Source: Corallincola sp. | GTDB taxonomy: Bacteria; Pseudomonadota; Gammaproteobacteria; Enterobacterales; Neiellaceae | Assembly: GCA_017998495.1 (NCBI GenBank) | Contig: JAGOCY010000130.1 | Location: 1 to 5,442 of the forward strand | Length of the DNA stretch: 5,442 nt | Reading direction: 5' to 3' | Shown here: in pieces, positions 1 to 5,442 of the stretch | How the letters are laid out: every line of letters begins with the position of its first letter | Position numbering within the stretch: position 1 is the stretch's first letter | Position numbers and translations under genes: made by a program | Notes under the pieces: generated by a model | The model's database searches: none | Told to the model about the DNA's origin: nothing | What the model saw: the letters and a program-made list of their open reading frames with translations, nothing else

Positions 1-1154
1 AGGGGGCGCTTAAAGGCACCCGCATGGTGATGAAAGATATCCGCGATGCGGCGCTCGAACTAGGCATGAACGAAGCGGGCAAGCACCTCCTGAGCCGGGT
101 CGACAAGGGGCGCATGAGCGCCGCCGAGATGGCCCAGGTGCTGGGCCGCATCGACCCCACCCTGCACTACCACAGCCTGACCGACAGCCAGCTGGTAGTG
201 GAAGCGGTGGTCGAGCGCGCCGACATCAAGCGTCAGGTTTTAACTGAGGTTGAAGCGGTAGTGAGCGATAACTGTGTGATCGCCACTAATACCTCCACCA
301 TCCCCGTCGGCGAGCTGGCCTCGGCGCTGCGTCAGCCTGAGCGCTTCTGCGGCATGCACTTTTTTAACCCGGTCCACCGCATGCCGCTGGTCGAGGTGAT
401 CCGCGGCCCGCACAGCAGCGATGCGGCCATCGCCGCCGTGGTCGGCTGGGCCGGACAGATGGGCAAAACCGCCATCGTGGTCAACGACTGCCCCGGCTTC
501 TTCGTCAACCGCGTGCTCTTTCCCTACTTTGCCGGCTTCACCCAGCTGGTGGGTGAAGGCGCTGATTTCGCCAAGATCGACGCCATCATGGAGAAGCAGT
601 TTGGCTGGCCGATGGGGCCGGCCCTGCTGCTCGACGTAGTTGGCCTCGACACCGCCCACCATGCCCAGGCGGTGATGGCCGCCGGCTACCCGGAGCGGAT
701 GGCGGCCAGCGCCGACAACGCCATCGCCCGCATGGTGGCCGCCAAACGCTTCGGCCAGAAGAACGGCCTTGGCTTTTACGCCTACCAGCCCGACAAGAAG
801 GGCAAGCCGCAGAAGCAGGCCGATCCGGCGGCGCTGGCGCTGCTCGGCACCGTCAGCGGGCAGCTGCCGGATGCCGCCACCGTTATCGCCCGGCTGATGG
901 TGCCGATGATCAACGAGACGGTGCGCTGCCTGGAGGAGCAGATCATCGCCTCGCCGGCCGATGGCGACATTGCCCTGCTCTATGGCCTCGGTTTTCCGCC
1001 GTTCCGCGGCGGCGTGTTCCGCTATCTGGACCAAACCGGCATTGCCGCCTATCTGGCCCAGGCCCAGGCGCTGGCGCACCTCGGCCCGCTCTATCAGCCG
1101 CCCAAGCTGCTGCTGGAGATGGCCGACAGCAACCGCACCTTTTATTCGCGCTAA
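1..1154 (+). CDS. fadB: Fatty acid oxidation complex alpha subunit FadB, C-terminal part (3-hydroxyacyl-CoA dehydrogenase), 5' partial
   Basis: The reading frame is open from base 3 to the TAA at 1152-1154, so about 383 C-terminal residues are visible and the true start lies upstream. FadB is the multifunctional subunit of the cytoplasmic beta-oxidation complex: enoyl-CoA hydratase at the N-terminus (outside the window), then NAD-dependent 3-hydroxyacyl-CoA dehydrogenase. The fragment begins just after the NAD-binding glycine motif would occur, at a VMKDI stretch typical of the Rossmann fold. The dehydrogenase signature [13 protein letters not shown] follows, with the putative catalytic His at 357-359 and its Glu partner at 393-395. 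The expected Ser (in NTSTIP) and Asn (in GFFVNR) are also present. The second 3HCDH repeat contains [10 protein letters not shown] and [11 protein letters not shown]. The tail after HLGPLY is about 19 residues, somewhat shorter than I recall for E. coli FadB. fadA follows after 15 bases, the standard fadBA order. Confidence is high. Confidence 0.97.
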   Translation, partial: GALKGTRMVMKDIRDAALELGMNEAGKHLLSRVDKGRMSAAEMAQVLGRIDPTLHYHSLTDSQLVVEAVVERADIKRQVLTEVEAVVSDNCVIATNTSTIPVGELASALRQPERFCGMHFFNPVHRMPLVEVIRGPHSSDAAIAAVVGWAGQMGKTAIVVNDCPGFFVNRVLFPYFAGFTQLVGEGADFAKIDAIMEKQFGWPMGPALLLDVVGLDTAHHAQAVMAAGYPERMAASADNAIARMVAAKRFGQKNGLGFYAYQPDKKGKPQKQADPAALALLGTVSGQLPDAATVIARLMVPMINETVRCLEEQIIASPADGDIALLYGLGFPPFRGGVFRYLDQTGIAAYLAQAQALAHLGPLYQPPKLLLEMADSNRTFYSR

Positions 1155-2333
<1,179 letters not shown>

Positions 2334-2340
2334 GCCAGTC

Positions 2341-2364
2341 GGGGGCGGCCATCAGGCCGTCCCC
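2341..2364 (+). terminator. Strong GC hairpin just after fadA, possible terminator or 3' stabiliser
   Basis: Ten bases (2341-2350) pair with 2355-2364 around an ATCA loop. Nine pairs are Watson-Crick and one is G-U. The stem starts 7 bases after the fadA stop, where an operon end would be expected. No T-run follows on either strand, so it is not a classical intrinsic terminator. It may instead protect the fadBA 3' end or help termination with other factors. Confidence 0.45.
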
Positions 2365-2403
2365 ACTGCCACCACGCCGAAATCCCAACCGCGGTCACAA
2401 AGC

Positions 2404-2448
2404 CACAGCGCCGCCTCTGCCACTCTAGGTCTGGCCAATGGCGCTGTG
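2404..2448. repeat. 9-bp inverted repeat flanking and overlapping the candidate promoter
   Basis: CACAGCGCC at 2404-2412 is the exact reverse complement of GGCGCTGTG at 2440-2448, with 27 bases between. Pairing can extend by two more bases (AG with CT) across a bulged C at 2403. The right arm ends inside the extended -10 element, so the pair could be two operator half-sites, with arm centres 36 bases apart, or a long-loop RNA stem at the end of fadBA read-through transcripts. Function is inferred from position only. Confidence 0.45.
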
Positions 2449-2455
2449 CTATAAA
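2447..2455 (+). promoter_or_regulatory. Candidate extended -10 promoter for the receiver-cheC-DGC-tusA cluster
   Basis: TGCTATAAA fits the extended -10 pattern TGnTATAAT with five of six hexamer positions matching. At 17-base spacing the -35 position (2427-2432) reads AGGTCT, which is poor, consistent with a promoter that relies on the extended -10. Transcription would start near 2461-2463, leaving a leader of about 67 bases before the ATG at 2529. This is the only good promoter-like sequence I find in the 195-base gap. Confidence 0.45.
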
Positions 2456-2458
2456 ACC

Positions 2459-2468
2459 TCAGTACTGA
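2459..2468. repeat. Perfect 10-bp palindrome near the predicted transcription start
   Basis: TCAGTACTGA is its own reverse complement and lies over the expected +1 of the candidate promoter, 3 bases after the -10 hexamer. A small dimeric repressor could use such a site. No known operator consensus is recognised. Confidence 0.3.
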
Positions 2469-2518
2469 CGGGCCTTGCGTCCCTGTGGGAGCCGGCACAA
2501 AGCGATTGAATGTGAAAC

Positions 2519-2522
2519 AGGA
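2519..2522 (+). promoter_or_regulatory. Ribosome binding site deciding the start of the receiver gene
   Basis: AGGA (within CAGGAT) lies 6 bases before the ATG at 2529. The reading frame extends upstream to a TTG at 2475, but that TTG has no Shine-Dalgarno sequence and would add 18 residues unlike any receiver N-terminus. The ATG at 2529 puts the conserved beta-1 strand and acidic pair where CheY-like proteins have them. Confidence 0.6.
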
Positions 2523-2528
2523 TGGTGC

Positions 2529-2894
2529 ATGTCGTTACCCGTTCTTGTTTGTGATGATTCGGCCATGGCGCGCAAACAGGTGGTGCGCAGCCTGCCCGAG
2601 GGCTGGCCGGTCGATGTGACCTTTGCCACCAATGGTGTCGAATGTCTGGAAAAACTGCGCAGCCAGCGGTTCGCCCTGCTATTTCTTGATCTGACCATGC
2701 CGGAGCTGGACGGTCCCGGTGTGCTCGAAGCGATCAAGGCGGAAAAGCTGGAAGTCTTCGTGATTGTGATCTCGGCTGATATTCAGCCAGAGATGAAACG
2801 GCGGGTGATGGATCTTGGCGCCATGGAGTTCATCCACAAGCCGGTCAACACCGACAAGCTGACTGAAATCCTGCACAAATTCGGGTTCCTATGA
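2529..2894 (+). CDS. Stand-alone CheY-like response regulator receiver
   Basis: A 121-residue protein consisting of one receiver domain with no output domain. All phosphorylation residues are visible: the acidic pair Asp9-Asp10 (VLVCDDS), the phospho-acceptor Asp54 (LFLDLTMPELDG), Ser82 at the CheY Thr87 position (IVISAD), and Lys104 in FIHKP. Phe101 replaces the CheY switch residue Tyr106, a common aromatic substitution. Such proteins act by binding partners when phosphorylated rather than by binding DNA. The gene ends in an ATGA overlap with the CheC-like gene, whose product is the likely phosphatase for this receiver, and a diguanylate cyclase follows. No histidine kinase is encoded nearby, so the phosphodonor is unknown: it could be a CheA or orphan kinase elsewhere, or a small-molecule donor. 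The receiver call is secure; the partner assignment is inferred from context. It is not assumed to be the flagellar CheY. Confidence 0.95.
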   Translation: MSLPVLVCDDSAMARKQVVRSLPEGWPVDVTFATNGVECLEKLRSQRFALLFLDLTMPELDGPGVLEAIKAEKLEVFVIVISADIQPEMKRRVMDLGAMEFIHKPVNTDKLTEILHKFGFL

Positions 2895-3505
2895 GCAGCC
2901 AGACCATCACTGAAGATCAACGGGACTGCCTTCAGGAGCTGATCAACGTCTCCATGGGCCAGGCCAGTGACAAACTGGCCCGCTATCTCGGCACCTTTGT
3001 CGAGATTCAAGTGCCCGCCATCGCCCTGGTCGGCACCGCCGAGATCACCGGGCTGCTGGCTGGTAATTACAGCGATGAAGCGGTGAGCCTGGTCAGCCAG
3101 GGCTTTTCCGGTAGCGAAGGGATCCGTGGTGAAGCGCTGCTCATTTACAGCAAAATCAACGCCGATGGCATCGCCGAGCTGCTGGGTTACACCGATGACG
3201 AAGTCACCCACACCGAACAGCTGACTGACATCAGCTCCATTCTCACCACCACCTTCCTGGAAGGCTTTGCCGAGCAGCTGGAGACCAGCTTCAGCTACAG
3301 CGCGCCACGAGTGGTGATGCTGGGTCAGCGCAAACTGGCAGAGCACCTGCAGGAGCGCTCATTCAGCTGGGAATACGCCCTCAAGGTCAAGATCAGCTAC
3401 AAGGTGGTCGACCACAGTTTCAACTGCGACATGGTGCTGCTGGTGCCGGGCTCCGCGCTGGAGACCCTGAAAGCGGTGATCGATCGCATCCTGGCCGAGT
3501 TCTGA
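2891..3505 (+). CDS. CheC-family aspartyl-phosphate phosphatase (CheC-like)
   Basis: A 204-residue protein, the usual CheC length. The CheC/FliY/CheX phosphatase signature D/S-x3-E-x2-N-x22-P is met exactly by Asp12, Glu16, Asn19 and Pro42 (DCLQELINVSMGQ). In the family, Glu and Asn position the water that hydrolyses the receiver aspartyl-phosphate. The second pseudo-symmetric site, in the LTDISSILTTTFLEGF helix (about 111-126), is degenerate: aligning it with CheC gives Glu109, Asp113 and Ser116 where S/D, E and N are expected. One working site is therefore likely. The start overlaps the receiver stop by four bases (ATGA) and has only a weak Shine-Dalgarno sequence, pointing to translational coupling. 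The 3' end overlaps the cyclase start by one base. There is no signal peptide or membrane segment. The natural substrate is the neighbouring receiver phosphorylated on Asp54 (inference). A role in classical chemotaxis is possible, but no che or fli genes are seen here. Confidence 0.88.
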   Translation: MSSQTITEDQRDCLQELINVSMGQASDKLARYLGTFVEIQVPAIALVGTAEITGLLAGNYSDEAVSLVSQGFSGSEGIRGEALLIYSKINADGIAELLGYTDDEVTHTEQLTDISSILTTTFLEGFAEQLETSFSYSAPRVVMLGQRKLAEHLQERSFSWEYALKVKISYKVVDHSFNCDMVLLVPGSALETLKAVIDRILAEF

Positions 3506-4467
3506 TGGCTGAATCGCTGGCGACCGACATTCTTGACCACCTCAACAGCGGCGTCATCGTCGTTGATGAGGCGCTGGTGATCCGCTACTGGAACCGCTTT
3601 TTTCAGGTCCACAGTAGCCGCAGCGCCAGCGAGATTCTCGGCAAGCCGTTGTTCGATGCCTTTCCCGAGCTGCCCAAAGCAGCCCTCAGCCGCAAGCTGC
3701 AGGGGGTGCTGCAGCTGGGCACACCGACCTTCAGCAGTTGGGAGCAACGGCGCCATCTGTTCCTGTTGCCCCACAGCAGGCCGATCACCACCGACAGCGA
3801 ATATATGGCCCAGAACGTCTCCTTCATGCCGCTCCATCAGGATGGCGGCAAGAAAGTGACCCATGTGGCCATCATCATTGAAGATGCTACCGACGTCTGT
3901 TATTTCCAGCAGCAGCTCAATCAGACCATGGCTGCACTGGAGCAGAGCAGCCGCACCGATGGCCTGACCCAAGTGGCCAACCGCCGCTACTGGGAAGAAC
4001 GGCTGCGCACCGAATTCAGCCGCTGCCAGCGTAGCGGCGCGGCCATGTCGCTGATCCTGTTTGACCTCGACAAGTTCAAATCCCTCAATGATGGCTATGG
4101 CCATCAGGCTGGTGACTATGTACTGGTGACCACCGCCAGCCTGATCAAGCAGACCTTGCGTACCGCTGATCTGATCGGCCGTTACGGCGGCGAAGAGTTC
4201 GGCGTACTGCTGCCCGATACGCCGATTCAGGCGGCGGCGCTGGTGGCCGAGCGGCTGCGGGCGCTGATCGAAGAGCACCGCTTTATCTACGACGGTCAGC
4301 TGCTGCCGGTCACCATCAGCCTCGGCGTGGCCGAACTACGCGCCGACGTGCCCAGCCACGAGAAGCTGGTGGCCCGTGCCGATGAAGCGCTCTACTTCTC
4401 CAAACATGCCGGCCGCAACCGCTATACCTGTGCCCCGGTGAGCGAGGTCGCTGTCGCCCATGCCTGA
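3505..4467 (+). CDS. PAS-GGDEF diguanylate cyclase with intact I-site
   Basis: A 320-residue soluble protein that should make cyclic di-GMP from two GTP. Residues about 8-130 form a PAS-like sensor ([18 protein letters not shown] at the start, [13 protein letters not shown] at the last strand). Residues about 131-150 form a polar helical linker, and the GGDEF domain runs from [12 protein letters not shown] (151) to about 308. The active loop is GGEEF at 228-232 (bases 4186-4200). Other catalytic residues are present: Asp187 in [11 protein letters not shown] for metal, and Asn195 and Asp204 for the guanine. The product-inhibition RxxD motif (Arg219, Asp222) sits exactly five residues before GGEEF, predicting feedback inhibition. 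There is no transmembrane segment, receiver or EAL domain. The PAS ligand cannot be told from sequence. The start overlaps the CheC-like stop (TGATG), and the 3' end overlaps tusA by eight bases. Enzyme identity is secure; control by the receiver and CheC-like pair is inferred. Confidence 0.95.
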   Translation: MAESLATDILDHLNSGVIVVDEALVIRYWNRFFQVHSSRSASEILGKPLFDAFPELPKAALSRKLQGVLQLGTPTFSSWEQRRHLFLLPHSRPITTDSEYMAQNVSFMPLHQDGGKKVTHVAIIIEDATDVCYFQQQLNQTMAALEQSSRTDGLTQVANRRYWEERLRTEFSRCQRSGAAMSLILFDLDKFKSLNDGYGHQAGDYVLVTTASLIKQTLRTADLIGRYGGEEFGVLLPDTPIQAAALVAERLRALIEEHRFIYDGQLLPVTISLGVAELRADVPSHEKLVARADEALYFSKHAGRNRYTCAPVSEVAVAHA

Positions 4468-4699
4468 GTGGCAGGCCGAGCAGCAGCTCGATACCTGTGG
4501 TCTGCGCTGTCCCGAGCCGGTAATGCTGGTGCGTAAGGCGGTGCGCGCCATGGCCAGCGGCCACACCCTGCTGGTGCTCGCCGACGACCCGGCTACCACC
4601 CGCGATATTCCCGCCTTCTGCCGCTTTCTTGACCACCAGCTGCTGGCCTGTGACACCAGCCACACGCCCTATCGTTACCTGATCCGCAAAGGCGGTTAG
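4460..4699 (+). CDS. tusA: Sulfurtransferase TusA (tRNA 2-thiolation sulfur relay)
   Basis: A 79-residue protein of the TusA/SirA/YhhP family. TusA takes persulfide sulfur from the cysteine desulfurase IscS and passes it through TusBCD and TusE to MnmA, for 2-thiouridine at tRNA wobble position 34. The active Cys17 lies in the signature [10 protein letters not shown] (CPxP). The downstream [14 protein letters not shown] and the C-terminal [10 protein letters not shown] closely match the E. coli protein as I remember it, which separates it from more distant TusA-like paralogues. It has an extra Cys13 just before the signature, where I recall Ala in E. coli. The start overlaps the cyclase gene by eight bases (ATGCCTGA). 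The only Shine-Dalgarno-like run, GAGG at 4444-4447, is 12 bases away, so translation probably depends on ribosomes finishing the cyclase. Linkage to a c-di-GMP module is unexpected for this housekeeping function. Confidence 0.93.
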   Translation: MPEWQAEQQLDTCGLRCPEPVMLVRKAVRAMASGHTLLVLADDPATTRDIPAFCRFLDHQLLACDTSHTPYRYLIRKGG

Positions 4700-4746
4700 A
4701 ATCGCCGCCATTCGGCCGGCTGTTGTCCTGCTGCTGGCATCCATTC

Positions 4747-4752
4747 AGGGAA
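4747..4752 (+). promoter_or_regulatory. Ribosome binding site of the exported PD40 protein
   Basis: AGGGAA lies 8 bases before the ATG at 4761 and supports that start, which also gives a well-formed signal peptide. I see no convincing promoter in the 61 bases after tusA (4700-4760), so read-through from the upstream cluster is possible. Confidence 0.5.
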
Positions 4753-4760
4753 GTTCCGCC

Positions 4761-5442
4761 ATGTCGTTGCCCCGCCTGCTGTTACCCCTGTTGCTCAGCC
4801 TGCCGGCCGTTGCCACCACTCAACCCTGGTCGGTGGAGCAGCCGCCGGGCATCTTCTCGGAGGTGGCCATCGCCGTCACCGAAGGCACCTGGATGAGCCT
4901 GGATGTCAGCCCCGATGGTGAACAGCTGGTATTCGATCTGCTGGGTGACCTCTACCTGCTGCCGGTCAAAGGTGGTATTGCTGAAAAGCTGACCAGCGGT
5001 CTGGCCTGGGACATGCAACCGCGCTTCTCGCCGGATGGTCGCCACGTTGCCTTTACCTCAGATCGCGGCGGCGGCGACAACCTGTGGCTGATCGAGCTCG
5101 AATCACGCAAGCTGCAGGCGGTAAGTGGCGAGACCCTGCGCCTGGTTAACAGCCCGAGCTGGAGCCCGGATGGCCAGTCGCTGGCGGTGCGCAAGCACTT
5201 CACCGCCAACCGTTCACTCGGTGCCGGCGAGATCTGGCTTTACCACCGCGATGGGGGTAGCGGCACCCCGCTGGTCAGTCGCGACAACGATCAGAAAGAT
5301 ATCGGCGAACCGGCCTTCAGCCCCGATGGCCGCTATCTCTACTACAGCCGCGACGTCACCCCCGGCGATACCTTTGAGTACAGCCGCGATCCCCACCGCG
5401 CCGGTGGTATCTATGCCATCGAACGGCTGGACCGGTTAACCG
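4761..5442 (+). CDS. Exported TolB-like PD40 beta-propeller protein, probable N-terminus of a TolB/amidohydrolase fusion, 3' partial
   Basis: Open from the ATG at 4761 to the window end, giving 227 codons without a stop. Residues 1-18 look like a Sec signal peptide: one Arg, a Leu-rich core and a likely cleavage after AVA (about residue 18), placing the protein in the periplasm or outside the cell. Four PD40 repeats follow, each with a SPDG core at about 50-53, 90-93, 135-138 and 187-190, as in TolB beta-propellers. EGTWMSLDVSPDG, AWDMQPRFSPDG, KHFTANRSLGAGEIWLY and NDQKDIGEPAFSPDG resemble, from memory, the N-terminal half of roughly 1,000-residue bacterial proteins that carry a C-terminal metal-dependent amidohydrolase (imidazolonepropionase-like) domain. 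The hydrolase half would lie beyond base 5442 and is not seen. This is not TolB itself: neither the sequence nor the neighbourhood (no tol-pal genes) fits. The substrate is unknown. Confidence 0.85.
   Translation, partial: MSLPRLLLPLLLSLPAVATTQPWSVEQPPGIFSEVAIAVTEGTWMSLDVSPDGEQLVFDLLGDLYLLPVKGGIAEKLTSGLAWDMQPRFSPDGRHVAFTSDRGGGDNLWLIELESRKLQAVSGETLRLVNSPSWSPDGQSLAVRKHFTANRSLGAGEIWLYHRDGGSGTPLVSRDNDQKDIGEPAFSPDGRYLYYSRDVTPGDTFEYSRDPHRAGGIYAIERLDRLT

Noticed and set aside
2471..2483. Minus-strand GGGACGCAAGGCC, reminiscent of the conserved GGGACGCAAAGCC of GEMM-type c-di-GMP riboswitches
   Set aside because: It has one mismatch and lies on the strand opposite all genes here. The rest of the aptamer (the second conserved arm and tetraloop receptor) is not visible. 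I treat it as chance despite the c-di-GMP gene next door.
2493..2510. Possible sigma-54 promoter around GGCAC upstream of the receiver
   Set aside because: The GC of the -12 element is not at the required 10-base distance from the GG; the spacing and sequence do not fit.
2475..2528. Upstream TTG start extending the receiver by 18 residues
   Set aside because: There is no Shine-Dalgarno sequence, and the added residues (several Cys, Trp, Gly) do not look like a receiver N-terminus. The ATG at 2529 has AGGA at good spacing.
3397..4278. Minus-strand open frame of 293 codons opposite the cheC-like and cyclase genes
   Set aside because: Same codon-bias effect. The + strand encodes conserved catalytic motifs throughout, and the antisense product resembles no family I know.
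4691..4706. Six-pair hairpin GGCGGT-TAGA-ATCGCC spanning the tusA stop codon
   Set aside because: Short stem with a G-U pair and no T-run. Not enough to call a terminator.
4316..5209. Several minus-strand open frames opposite tusA and the PD40 gene
   Set aside because: They cross the boundaries of well-supported + strand genes, have no convincing ribosome binding sites and show no recognisable domains.

Overview
This window looks like a chromosomal segment of a GC-rich gammaproteobacterium. FadB, FadA and TusA read like the enteric/Vibrio/Aeromonas versions, and Aeromonadales is my best guess. That placement comes from remembered family similarity, not a search. All seven genes lie on the + strand, tightly packed, with no mobile elements, RNA genes or CRISPR arrays.

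Region 1 (1-2333) is the end of the aerobic fatty-acid beta-oxidation operon. It holds the 3-hydroxyacyl-CoA dehydrogenase part of FadB (5' end outside the window) and, 15 bases later, a complete FadA thiolase with its Cys91/His343/Cys373 active site. A strong GC-rich hairpin follows fadA.

Region 2 (2334-2528) is the only sizeable non-coding gap. Besides the hairpin it holds a candidate extended -10 promoter. One arm of a 9-bp inverted repeat overlaps that promoter, and a 10-bp perfect palindrome sits near the expected transcription start.

Region 3 (2529-4699) is a four-gene cluster in which each gene overlaps the next by 1-8 bases: a stand-alone CheY-like receiver, a CheC-family aspartyl-phosphate phosphatase, a PAS-GGDEF diguanylate cyclase with a product-inhibition site, and tusA (sulfur relay for tRNA 2-thiouridine). 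The inferred logic is a small phospho-signalling unit: an unseen kinase phosphorylates the receiver, the CheC-like protein resets it, and the output bears on c-di-GMP synthesis. No histidine kinase is encoded here. TusA looks functionally unrelated but shares the transcript and is probably translationally coupled.

Region 4 (4700-5442) begins a large exported protein. It has a signal peptide and four TolB-like PD40 beta-propeller repeats, closely resembling the N-terminal half of the TolB/amidohydrolase fusion family. It runs off the window before any amidohydrolase domain would appear.

The most interesting item is the receiver-CheC-diguanylate cyclase module. Its parts are known families, but the circuit they form and its link to tusA are not obvious.
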